A stretch of DNA of 64,000 nucleotides from Gracilibacillus timonensis (GTDB lineage Bacteria; Bacillota; Bacilli; Bacillales; Amphibacillaceae): contig NZ_FLKH01000012.1 in assembly GCF_900086715.1 (NCBI RefSeq), positions 1,426,001 through 1,490,000 on the forward strand, written 5' to 3'. The position numbers and the translations under genes were made by a program. Positions 29,696 through 37,446 of the stretch are shown piece after piece; the first letter of the stretch is position 1; each line of letters opens with the position of its first letter. The notes under the pieces were generated by a model. It was not told where the DNA came from, searched no databases, and worked only from the letters and a program-made list of their open reading frames with translations.

Positions 29696-30257
29696 TCATG
29701 TTCCTCCCTAGTTTTTCGTTATACAATTGAAACGTATCTGGATAAACTGGCTGGTTTTTACTCATCAAAAATCGAATCGTGTTTCGAGCCGCCATCCAGC
29801 ACGCCTTATCGATATCTTCATACACCACTTGTCGTACTTCCTCAACTCCTGGAAAAGAGCGACCAGGCTCAATATAGTCAGCAATGTATATTACTTTATC
29901 CATCAGATTCATATGACGTTTACCGGTGGTATGCCAATAAATAGCACTTTGAATCTCTGGATCATCCACACCAAGTTCCCGCTCAATCATTTTTGATCCA
30001 ACAGGTCCATGCCATAGTTCTTCGTTGTATTCCAATAAATCATGTGGCAGTTTCTCCATAATAATCCACCGCTTCATTTCTTCCGGATCACGATATTTCG
30101 CATAATCATGCAAAATAGCTGCTAATTCCACTTTAGTTACATCCAAGCGATAATGCCTTGCTAACTGGACAGCCGTTTCCGTTACTCTTACCGTATGCTC
30201 ATACCGTTTGGTTGTTAATTGCTGCTTCACCGTTTCGAATGCTTTGTCTTTTTGCAT
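29688..30257 (-). CDS. yqeK: HD-domain hydrolase YqeK (symmetrical Ap4A hydrolase)
   Basis: Metal-dependent HD phosphohydrolase; YqeK proteins have been shown to split Ap4A symmetrically to ADP. HD motif ILHDYAKYRDPEEM follows the first His in RYEHTVRVTETA; YWHTTG and MDKVIYIADYIEPGR complete the metal site. 189 aa from ATG 30257 with AGGTG six bases upstream; the upstream GTG overlaps the RBS. Between nadD and rsfS, as in other Bacilli. Confidence 0.93.
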   Translation of the reverse strand: MQKDKAFETVKQQLTTKRYEHTVRVTETAVQLARHYRLDVTKVELAAILHDYAKYRDPEEMKRWIIMEKLPHDLLEYNEELWHGPVGSKMIERELGVDDPEIQSAIYWHTTGKRHMNLMDKVIYIADYIEPGRSFPGVEEVRQVVYEDIDKACWMAARNTIRFLMSKNQPVYPDTFQLYNEKLGRNMNA

Positions 30258-30324
30258 GTCTCTCACCTAATTTCTCTTACATTGTTCTATCCATGATTTT
30301 ATCATGAAGAGGCTCTCCTCTATT

Positions 30325-30888
30325 TTATGAATATAATTGTCTTTTATTAATATACGCAATCACTTCTGGCGGCGTTAAATAACGAATCGATCGATTTTCC
30401 TTCACCCGTTTACGAATCATTGTTGAGGAAATATCGATTAACGGCATCTGCACTTCTTTCACTGGGTAAGGTGTCTCCAGCGTGTGACCAGGCCGATTGA
30501 CACCTACAAAGGTGACTAGTTGCAATAACAAATCAATATCACTCCACTTAGGCAGATATTCTACCATATCCCCACCGATAATAAAATAGAAGGCATTATC
30601 AGGGAACATTTCCGTTAATGCACGAACCGTGTTCAAGGTATACGAGACTGTCTCTTGCTCTACTTCGATTGGATCTACTAAAAAAGCTGGATGACCTTTA
30701 ATTGCTTCACTGGTCATCTCCAGTCGATCCAATGCCGTTGTTTTAGCCTCGGCCTTATGTGGCGGCTGAAAGGATGGTATAAACCATACTTCATCCAATT
30801 CTAACTGTTGATATGCCTGTTCTGCCATTAATAAGTGTCCGTAATGCGGCGGATCAAACGTCCCGCCAAATAGTCCAATTCGTCTCAA
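30325..30888 (-). CDS. nadD: Nicotinate-nucleotide adenylyltransferase
   Basis: Makes deamido-NAD from NaMN and ATP. GLFGGTFDPPHYGHL is the nucleotidyl-transferase GGxFDPxHxGH motif; ISSTMIRKRV is the second ATP site (ISSTxxR). 187 aa. Start is TTG at 30888 with AGGTG six bases upstream, giving MRRIGLFGG, which matches family length. The upstream GTG (30897) is in the Shine-Dalgarno. Confidence 0.95.
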   Translation of the reverse strand: MRRIGLFGGTFDPPHYGHLLMAEQAYQQLELDEVWFIPSFQPPHKAEAKTTALDRLEMTSEAIKGHPAFLVDPIEVEQETVSYTLNTVRALTEMFPDNAFYFIIGGDMVEYLPKWSDIDLLLQLVTFVGVNRPGHTLETPYPVKEVQMPLIDISSTMIRKRVKENRSIRYLTPPEVIAYINKRQLYS

Positions 30889-30902
30889 ACCTGACACCTA
30901 CT

Positions 30903-31196
30903 TTATGGTAATGTAATTTGTTTATGTTCCGTTGATTCTTTGTACAGTACAATGGTATTACCAATGATTTGTACCACTTGCGCGTCCGCTCCCTCGGCAA
31001 GCGCTTCTGCCACATCTTCTTTATCTTCCATGCAGTTTTGCAGTATAGATACCTTTATTAATTCACGTTTCTCTAGTGCCTCACCAATTTGTTTGATCAT
31101 GTTTGGGTTCACACCATCTTTGCCTACTTGAAAAATAGCCTGTATACGGTGGGACTTAGCACGTAAAAAACGCTTTTGTTTTCCTGTTAATTGCAA
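30903..31196 (-). CDS. yhbY: RNA-binding protein YhbY/YqeI (CRM domain)
   Basis: Single CRM-domain protein that binds pre-50S ribosomal particles. 97 aa: LTGKQKRFLRAKSHRIQAIFQVGKDGVNPNMI contains the GxxG-type loop (VGKDGV), and IIGNTIVLYKES is the typical end. TTG start at 31196 behind GAGGTGAATAAT; the GTG at 31205 belongs to the RBS. The TTG lies two bases upstream of the last base of the aroE stop, so the genes overlap slightly. Confidence 0.92.
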   Translation of the reverse strand: MQLTGKQKRFLRAKSHRIQAIFQVGKDGVNPNMIKQIGEALEKRELIKVSILQNCMEDKEDVAEALAEGADAQVVQIIGNTIVLYKESTEHKQITLP

Positions 31197-31197
31197 A

Positions 31198-32037
31198 TTA
31201 TTCACCTCTTAGTTTCTTTTCTAACTGGTCGACCAAATGCGATACTTCCAGATATTTCCCTGTCCATTTCTCAAATGCAAGCTGTCCTTGATATAGCAGC
31301 ATAGCATGCCCATGATGAATTTTCGCCCCCCTGCTTTTGGCGTCTGCTAACAACTGTGTCATGATGGGCTGGTAGACAATATCACTCACTACTGCATTTA
31401 CTCTCAGATTATCTAATGCAATAATTTGTCTCTCCACTTCTGGTTTCATCCCTACTGAGGTAGTCTGAATGATCAGGTCATAATCGTTTAACTGTGCCTC
31501 TGCTTCTTGAAAATGAATGACACTGGTAGACACATCACCTATTCTTAGGTCAAGTAATGCCTCTGCCCTTTCCGGCGAACGATTGGCAATATCCATTCTG
31601 GCTACTTGTTTTTGCATCAACGCTCGATAAATCCCACGCGCTGCGCCGCCAGCACCTAATACTAATACCGATGTATTGGAATGAAGGAGACCGGGAAAGG
31701 CCTCCTCTAACGAACGGACATACCCTTCCCCATCTGTGCTGTAACCTTTCCATTTACCATTGCTATGAACCACCGTGTTAACAGCACCTAATAAAGCGGC
31801 ATCCGTGTCCATTTCATCTAAATAATCGATAATGACTTGTTTATAAGGAACCGTAATATTAAAACCATCTATCTCTTCAATCCTAAGCTTTTCAATGACT
31901 TGTGGCAAGGCATGTTGATCCCCTTCATATAATTTATATTCCCCATCTATCTGCGCTAAATCTAAAAAATGCTGATGAATCCATGGTGATAAGGAATGTC
32001 CAATCGGATTTCCTATCAATCCTAATTTATAACCCAT
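31198..32037 (-). CDS. aroE: Shikimate dehydrogenase
   Basis: Reduces 3-dehydroshikimate with NADPH in aromatic amino-acid synthesis. GNPIGHSLSPWIH (shikimate binding), FNITVPYK (catalytic Lys), GAVNTV, the NADP motif VLGAGGAARGI and ANRSPERA are present. 279 aa. GGAGAGGAG before ATG. In the middle of the yqeG-yqeM operon. Confidence 0.96.
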   Translation of the reverse strand: MGYKLGLIGNPIGHSLSPWIHQHFLDLAQIDGEYKLYEGDQHALPQVIEKLRIEEIDGFNITVPYKQVIIDYLDEMDTDAALLGAVNTVVHSNGKWKGYSTDGEGYVRSLEEAFPGLLHSNTSVLVLGAGGAARGIYRALMQKQVARMDIANRSPERAEALLDLRIGDVSTSVIHFQEAEAQLNDYDLIIQTTSVGMKPEVERQIIALDNLRVNAVVSDIVYQPIMTQLLADAKSRGAKIHHGHAMLLYQGQLAFEKWTGKYLEVSHLVDQLEKKLRGE

Positions 32038-32061
32038 TTATTCTCTCCTCTCCCAACACCG

Positions 32062-33177
32062 TTAAATCAAGGCTGGACGCAATGTGATTTGATTACCCTT
32101 GGGAACATGAACGGTGACGGTTATTCCACCTTCTGTTACCGTTAGCCAGCCAAGTCCCGGGATCACAATGTCTGTTTTTTCTCTAGGAATTTTAATGGTC
32201 TGTGCCACTAACGGCGGCAGTTGTTCTAATGTTGCTGGACTAGGCGGCTGCAACAATTCCCCAATATGCTTTTCATAAAAGGTATCTGCTTGCTCTAGTT
32301 TCGTCCGATGAATCATTAACTGATTTGAAAAATAACAAACGAATGACTGCTTCATTCCCTTTTCGATATCAAATCGGGCAAAACCGCCAAAAAATAGCGT
32401 TTGTTTGTCCTGTAATTGATAAATTCTTGGCTTAATCTCTTTTTTCGGATGGATGAGCTTTAAATCTTTATCCGTTACATAATGAACTAATTGGGAGCGA
32501 TTGACCACTCCGGGAGTGTCATATAAATAACTAGTATCATCCAACGGTATTTGAATAAACCCTAACGTAGTCCCTGGAAAATAAGAAGTCGTAATCGCGT
32601 CTTTTACACCACTGGAACGATGAATTAACTGATTGATAAACGTGGATTTCCCTACATTCGTACAGCCAACAACATAGACATCTTTATGCTTACGATGCTT
32701 GTCCAGCTCTTGTTCCACTTTTTCAAAACCAATACCTTTGGTGGCTGACACCAAAAAAACATCTTGTACCTTTAAACCATAGTCACTGGCTGTCTTTTTC
32801 ATCCAATGAATCAGTTTATTATGGTTCGTTGATTTCGGTAAAAGATCCAGTTTATTTCCTATTAAAACTATCGGGTTATTGCCTACTAATCGTTTCAACC
32901 CCGAGATAAAACTACCATCAAAATCAAATATGTCAACAATTTTCACTACCAAACTGTTTGTATCACTAATCTGTTGAATCATACGTAAATAATCGTCATC
33001 AGTATATTCTACATCCTGTACTTCATTGTAATGAGTCAGGCGGAAACAACGTTGGCAGATAACCTGTTGATTGGCTAATGCTGCCTTTGGGACATAGCCT
33101 GCCTTTGTTTTGTCTTCCGTTTGAATGACAGCCCCACATCCTTCACAATAGATCGTTTCCTCTACTCTTCCTCCCAT
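32062..33177 (-). CDS. yqeH: Ribosome biogenesis GTPase YqeH
   Basis: Circularly permuted GTPase needed for 30S assembly. An N-terminal zinc finger (CEGCG and CQRCF, about residues 11-14 and 44-47) precedes G motifs in permuted order: NKLDLLP (G4), VSATKG (G5), GCTNVGKSTF (G1), DTPG (G3). C-terminal TRAP-like RNA-binding domain. 371 aa from ATG 33177, which has GGAAGGG about nine bases upstream; an ATG at 33204 is possible and would add nine residues. Overlaps the end of yqeG by 16 bases. Confidence 0.93.
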   Translation of the reverse strand: MGGRVEETIYCEGCGAVIQTEDKTKAGYVPKAALANQQVICQRCFRLTHYNEVQDVEYTDDDYLRMIQQISDTNSLVVKIVDIFDFDGSFISGLKRLVGNNPIVLIGNKLDLLPKSTNHNKLIHWMKKTASDYGLKVQDVFLVSATKGIGFEKVEQELDKHRKHKDVYVVGCTNVGKSTFINQLIHRSSGVKDAITTSYFPGTTLGFIQIPLDDTSYLYDTPGVVNRSQLVHYVTDKDLKLIHPKKEIKPRIYQLQDKQTLFFGGFARFDIEKGMKQSFVCYFSNQLMIHRTKLEQADTFYEKHIGELLQPPSPATLEQLPPLVAQTIKIPREKTDIVIPGLGWLTVTEGGITVTVHVPKGNQITLRPALI

Positions 33178-33680
33178 GAAATCATGCCCTTCCTTCTCAT
33201 CCATGCTAGCACCCTTCTTTCCATCATTCTATTGATCCGGGTAATCTTGCCATCTGTCTCTACGATTGGCACTACTAAAACCGTATAAAAACCGGCACGA
33301 TTCCCGCCCAGTATGTCGGTTAGCAGTTGATCACCCACTACAACTATCTCTTCTTTTTTTAGTTCCATCTGCGTTGCTGCACGTTTAAATGCTCTAGTCA
33401 GCGGCTTTCTGGCACTGTAAACAAAAGGGGCCTCTAAGGGCTCGGAAAAGATACTAACCCGTTCTTGATCGTTGTTGGAGATAATTGTTACTTTTATATC
33501 GTTCTCTTTCATTTGTTGAAACCATTCGATGATCTCAGGAGTTGCGTCCTTTACATTCCATGCCACGAGTGTATTATCTAAGTCCGTGATCACACCTTTG
33601 ATGCCTTTTTCTCGTAAACGATCAGGTGTGATATCTAACACGCGCGGAACATGCTCATTTGGTAAAAAGTTTTTAAGCAA
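33162..33680 (-). CDS. yqeG: YqeG family HAD-type phosphatase
   Basis: HAD-superfamily phosphatase IIIA of unknown substrate. Motif I DLDNTLVAW, motif II TIISNN and motif IV VGDQLLTDILGGN. 172 aa from TTG 33680, preceded by GAGGTGG six bases upstream, giving MLKNFLPNEHVP, like family members. First gene of the yqeG-yqeM operon, divergent from sda. Confidence 0.92.
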   Translation of the reverse strand: MLKNFLPNEHVPRVLDITPDRLREKGIKGVITDLDNTLVAWNVKDATPEIIEWFQQMKENDIKVTIISNNDQERVSIFSEPLEAPFVYSARKPLTRAFKRAATQMELKKEEIVVVGDQLLTDILGGNRAGFYTVLVVPIVETDGKITRINRMMERRVLAWMRRKGMISWEEE

Positions 33681-34005
33681 ATTTGTCCACCTCAACTATC
33701 CAATTACATACCTTTGTCTATCATAAACAATTTTCTGCATTTATTCAAAGGAAACTGAAGAATTTTTATAAAAATCAAGCTGGCGTATTTACGTTTTTTG
33801 TTGATAGAGTAGTCGCATTCCGTTGCTTTATTCAACGACTAGCCTTTTACTTCACATAACTCGCCTTATCGATGTTTTGTTAACATTCGCAAGGGATTTT
33901 ATTTTCCATAAATTTGCCGATAACACCAAGCCAAACTAGGATGTTCCTCATGAAGAACAAAGATAGAACCAAGAATCGTGCGACAATTTACTACAAAACA
34001 CGACA
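33681..34005. other. Divergent region upstream of yqeG, with a lone repeat end
   Basis: About 325 bases with no gene. 33849-33876 (TTACTTCACATAACTCGCC then TTATCGATG) resembles the right terminal inverted repeat of the element ending at 60750. No partner end was found nearby, so it may be a relic. The yqeG promoter should lie here but was not identified. Confidence 0.4.
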
Positions 34006-34106
34006 TGTGGATAACTTTATTCACACTATCCACACTGACAACGATTGACTTCTCCCTTTATTCCACAAACGTTATACACAAGTTATGAACAACCCCATGT
34101 AGATAA
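34006..34106. promoter_or_regulatory. DnaA-box cluster upstream of sda
   Basis: Two perfect TTATMCACA boxes: 34006-34014 (minus orientation, TGTGGATAA) and 34072-34080 (TTATACACA). Four one-mismatch boxes: 34017-34025 (TTATTCACA), 34026-34034 (CTATCCACA), 34083-34091 (TTATGAACA) and 34098-34106 (TGTAGATAA, minus orientation). In B. subtilis sda transcription is controlled by DnaA binding at its promoter, so this array fits replication-linked control. Confidence 0.85.
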
Positions 34107-34114
34107 CTGTTCTG

Positions 34115-34143
34115 TTGTTGTTTTTTACGTTTCATGCTACATT
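34115..34143 (+). promoter_or_regulatory. Probable sda promoter
   Basis: TTGTTG (34115-34120), exactly 17 bases, TACATT (34138-34143), directly downstream of the DnaA boxes and about 45 bases before the sda start codon. Confidence 0.55.
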
Positions 34144-34188
34144 TACTAATGACATGGGAAGGACAACCTATTTATGGGAGGGAAAACA

Positions 34189-34335
34189 ATGGACAAATTA
34201 TCAGATGAACTACTCATTGAATCCTATAAAAAAGCAAATGAACTATGCTTAAGCCATGAATTTATCCAGTTAATAGAAGAAGAAATGAACAAGCGCTCCT
34301 TGATGGATTATATCCAATTCGCCAAACAGATATAG
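34189..34335 (+). CDS. sda: Sporulation checkpoint inhibitor Sda
   Basis: Small helical-hairpin protein that binds the sporulation kinase and blocks its autophosphorylation when replication is disturbed. 48 residues: [20 protein letters not shown], then [17 protein letters not shown]. The [11 protein letters not shown] and FI.LIE blocks match Bacillus Sda. GGGAGG about seven bases before ATG. Upstream DnaA boxes, own promoter and terminator; next to yqeG as in B. subtilis. Confidence 0.93.
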   Translation: MDKLSDELLIESYKKANELCLSHEFIQLIEEEMNKRSLMDYIQFAKQI

Positions 34336-34343
34336 ATAATACG

Positions 34344-34373
34344 ACACTTAGTCACCAAGACTGAGTGTTTTTT
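34344..34373 (+). terminator. Terminator of sda
   Basis: ACACTTAGTC pairs with GACTGAGTGT (one T-G pair, 5-base loop) followed by TTTTT, eight bases after the stop. Confidence 0.9.
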
Positions 34374-34382
34374 GTTTAAGTA

Positions 34383-34417
34383 AAAAAAAAACTAGCGGGT
34401 TGTGCCCGGGTTTTTTT
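34383..34417. terminator. Second terminator-like hairpin after sda
   Basis: CGGG (34396-34399) pairs with CCCG (34405-34408); after a small internal loop AAAAAAAC pairs with GTTTTTTT. Symmetrical A and T tracts let it act in either direction. No minus-strand gene is seen to use it. Confidence 0.4.
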
Positions 34418-34773
34418 CATGAGAAAGGAAAGCCTAGTCCTTAAACAATGTACCGATATGGAGTGGCTATACGGTAAAAAAACAAGTTACCATACTATCC
34501 GCTTAGTCTTAACCAACTATTATAAAGCCTCTCCACAATCATCACGAGAAGACAATAGAATAATTTTCCTCAACCATTTATCACCCTCTCACTATTAAAA
34601 ATTTTTTTCGTTTATTTATAAATAGGTAGTTTCTCGTTATAATGGATAAATATCTTGTCATAATAATGCTCTACCCTTGTGTTTCGTAATAATTTTAGAT
34701 TAAAATATAAGAGGATGTTCAAAAAAATATTCCATCATGAAATGAGCATATACACAAGGAGGAGCAATGATAG
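34418..34773. other. Upstream region of the mrp operon
   Basis: About 355 bases. A good -10 (TATAAT, 34638-34643) has only TTTATA at the -35 position 17 bases upstream. It lies about 130 bases before mrpA, so it is a possible mrp promoter with a long leader. No riboswitch class was recognised and no gene was found. Confidence 0.35.
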
Positions 34774-37104
34774 ATGTTATTTGCAGTTTTTTTGCCGGTA
34801 TTACTGGCGATTTTTATCCCTTTCTTTAGTAAATGGAAAGAAAAGATACATACAGGCTACTTTGTCCTGTTAGCACCACTAGCTGTATTCCTTTATTTCA
34901 TTCCACACATCGGTAATGATTTTTCTCCTATCCAGCAATCATATAATTGGATTCCATCATTACATATCGATCTTTCTTTTTATTTGGATGGTCTTAGTTT
35001 ATTATTTGTGCTGTTAATCAGTGGAATTGGAACACTAGTAACATTATATTCCATTTTTTATTTGGATACTTCTGAGCGATTAGGCCAGTTCTATGTCTAC
35101 CTCTTATTATTTATGACAGCCATGTTTGGTGTCGTCTTATCTGATAATGTATTTGTTCTTTATTCATTTTGGGAATTGACCTCGATTTCTTCCTTTTTAC
35201 TAATTGGTTATTGGAACTTTAAAGAACGTTCTCGATACGGTGCACTAAAGTCAATGCTAATTACTGTTTTTGGCGGTCTCAGTATGCTTGGTGGTTTCAT
35301 CTTACTTACTTTGGAAACAGGGACTACCAGTATCCAAGGCATGATTAGCCAAGCTGATCTTATCTTATCCAGTGATTATTTTGGATTGATTTTAGCACTT
35401 ATTTTGTTAGGTGCCTTTACCAAATCGGCACAGTTTCCTTTCCATATCTGGCTTCCAGACGCTATGGAAGCTCCGACACCAGTAAGTGCTTATCTGCACT
35501 CCGCAACCATGGTGAAAGCTGGGATTTTTCTTGTTGCACGTTTTACTCCCATTTTCTCGGGGAATGAATGGTTCTTTATTTTGGTGAGCGGTATTGGAAT
35601 TGTCACGCTTATTTGGGGCTCGTATATGGCGGTAAGGCAAACTGATTTAAAAGGTATTTTAGCCTTTTCCACCATCAGTCAATTAGGTATGATCATGTCC
35701 ATGTTGGGATTCGGTACAAGCGTAGCTATTTACGCAGCCGTCTTCCATATTCTTAATCACGCTACCTTTAAAGGAAGCCTGTTTATGATAGCTGGTATTG
35801 TTGACCATGAGACAGGCACTCGTGATATTAGAAAACTTGGCGGGTTATTCACACTAATGCCCATTTCGGCCACACTTGCCTTCTTTGGCACGTTTTCCAT
35901 GGCTGGGGTACCTTTACCATTTCTCAATGGATTCTATAGTAAAGAAATGTTCTTCGATGCTTCACTAGCGATTGAAACCAGCTCGCAAATTGCTGGTACA
36001 CTTGCTACTGCCATTCCTTATTTGGCGGTATTTGGCAGTATTTTTACCTTTGTTTATTCCATGTATCTGGTATTTGGGACTTTCATGGGCAAACAACAAC
36101 TGGATGAATTACCCAAAAAACCGCATGAAGCACCCATTGGCATGTTGATTTCGCCAATTATTTTGGTGATCGGTGTGGTTACGATTGGTTTATTCCCTAA
36201 TCTTGTCAATAGCTCCTTCTTGGCACATACGGCCGAAGCGATTTATGGCAGTCCGGTAGAGAAACATGTACAATTCTGGCATGGGTTTATCCCACCACTT
36301 TATATGTCGTTAATCGTGGTTGCGGTAGGAGCCGTTCTTGCCTTGACCATTCGTTATTGGAACAAGATATATACCATCTTACCTGGTAAATTAAGCCTTA
36401 ATAAGTGTTATGATTTTCTCGTTGATCAGTCAGAAAAGACATCTGCTAAAATCACCAATACTTATATGAACGGTTCCTTGCGTAGTTATATGTCCTACAT
36501 TTTGGTAGCGATATTGGCAGTCAGCATCACCGTCATGTGGTTGACAGATGGCTTTGCGTTGGATACATCTGATCTTGCTGTGATAACGATTGAAGAAATG
36601 GTGATTGCCATTGCAATGGCAGTAGCGGCCATTGCAACAATTTTTACTAGAAGCAAGCTGGCAGCGATTCTTATACTTGGTGTTGTTGGCTACAGCTTAG
36701 CCTTGCTATTTGTGATTTACCGGGCTCCTGACTTAGCCTTGACACAGCTTGTCATCGAAACGATCACGGTTGCCTTGTTTCTGCTTTGTTTCTATCACTT
36801 ACCTAACCTGCGTCAACGAACAGAGAAAATTTCAGAGAAAACGACTAATCTCATCATTTCGATAGCCTTTGGCGGATTAATGACCTTAGTTGCCATTTCT
36901 GCTCATAGCACCAAGCTGTTTGACAAAATTTCGGACTACTTCTTAGAAGTTTCCCATGACATTGGCGGTGGCGATAATGTCGTAAACGTGATTCTTGTCG
37001 ATATGCGTGGTATTGATACATTATTCGAAATCGTCGTGCTAGGTATTGCAGCGTTCGCTATTTATGGTTTAATTAAATTGCGAAAGAAAAAGGAGGCAGA
37101 ATAG
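34774..37104 (+). CDS. mrpA: Na+/H+ antiporter subunit MrpA
   Basis: Largest subunit of the multi-protein Mrp sodium/proton antiporter, related to complex I NuoL. 776 aa, about 20 helices. LYSFWELTSISSFLLIGYW contains the conserved helix-5 Glu. Proton-path His and Lys lie in LPDAMEAPTPVSAYLHSATMVKAG (quoted as APTPVSAYLHSATMVKAG). The C-terminal MrpA domain (DUF4040 region, LAVITIEEMVIAIAMAVAAI; YRAPDLALTQLVIETI) is followed by NVILVDMRGIDTLFEIVVLG. AAGGAGG lies eleven bases before ATG. It ends directly at mrpC, with no mrpB between and no fused MrpB domain at this length. Confidence 0.94.
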   Translation: MLFAVFLPVLLAIFIPFFSKWKEKIHTGYFVLLAPLAVFLYFIPHIGNDFSPIQQSYNWIPSLHIDLSFYLDGLSLLFVLLISGIGTLVTLYSIFYLDTSERLGQFYVYLLLFMTAMFGVVLSDNVFVLYSFWELTSISSFLLIGYWNFKERSRYGALKSMLITVFGGLSMLGGFILLTLETGTTSIQGMISQADLILSSDYFGLILALILLGAFTKSAQFPFHIWLPDAMEAPTPVSAYLHSATMVKAGIFLVARFTPIFSGNEWFFILVSGIGIVTLIWGSYMAVRQTDLKGILAFSTISQLGMIMSMLGFGTSVAIYAAVFHILNHATFKGSLFMIAGIVDHETGTRDIRKLGGLFTLMPISATLAFFGTFSMAGVPLPFLNGFYSKEMFFDASLAIETSSQIAGTLATAIPYLAVFGSIFTFVYSMYLVFGTFMGKQQLDELPKKPHEAPIGMLISPIILVIGVVTIGLFPNLVNSSFLAHTAEAIYGSPVEKHVQFWHGFIPPLYMSLIVVAVGAVLALTIRYWNKIYTILPGKLSLNKCYDFLVDQSEKTSAKITNTYMNGSLRSYMSYILVAILAVSITVMWLTDGFALDTSDLAVITIEEMVIAIAMAVAAIATIFTRSKLAAILILGVVGYSLALLFVIYRAPDLALTQLVIETITVALFLLCFYHLPNLRQRTEKISEKTTNLIISIAFGGLMTLVAISAHSTKLFDKISDYFLEVSHDIGGGDNVVNVILVDMRGIDTLFEIVVLGIAAFAIYGLIKLRKKKEAE

Positions 37105-37446
37105 ATGGAAATTGTAATGTCGATTCTTGCCGGTATTCTTTTTACAACAGGGATCTATAACTTATTACAAAAACAGATGCTGCGTATTGTAATTGGTACA
37201 GCACTAATCTCACATGGGGCTCACTTATTTATTTTAACAATGGGGCAATTAAAAACAGGAGCACCTCCTGTTTTGGAAGATGGAATTTCCAACTACACAG
37301 ACCCATTACCGCAAGCTTTGATTTTAACATCTATTGTCATTAGCTTCGGTGTAACGAGCTTACTGTTAGTACTTGCATATCGAACATCGAAGGTAAATGG
37401 AACAGATAATATGGATAAATTAAGGGGTAACGAAGATGATGAGTAA
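37105..37446 (+). CDS. mrpC: Na+/H+ antiporter subunit MrpC
   Basis: NuoK-like subunit, three helices, 113 aa. ILAGILFTTGIYNLLQKQMLR and LISHGAHLFIL are typical (the first shortened here to ILFTTGIYNLLQKQ). DPLPQALILTSIVISFGVTS is the conserved C-terminal helix. Its ATG follows the mrpA stop immediately, with AGGAGG in the end of mrpA. In B. subtilis mrpB would lie between these genes. Confidence 0.93.
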   Translation: MEIVMSILAGILFTTGIYNLLQKQMLRIVIGTALISHGAHLFILTMGQLKTGAPPVLEDGISNYTDPLPQALILTSIVISFGVTSLLLVLAYRTSKVNGTDNMDKLRGNEDDE

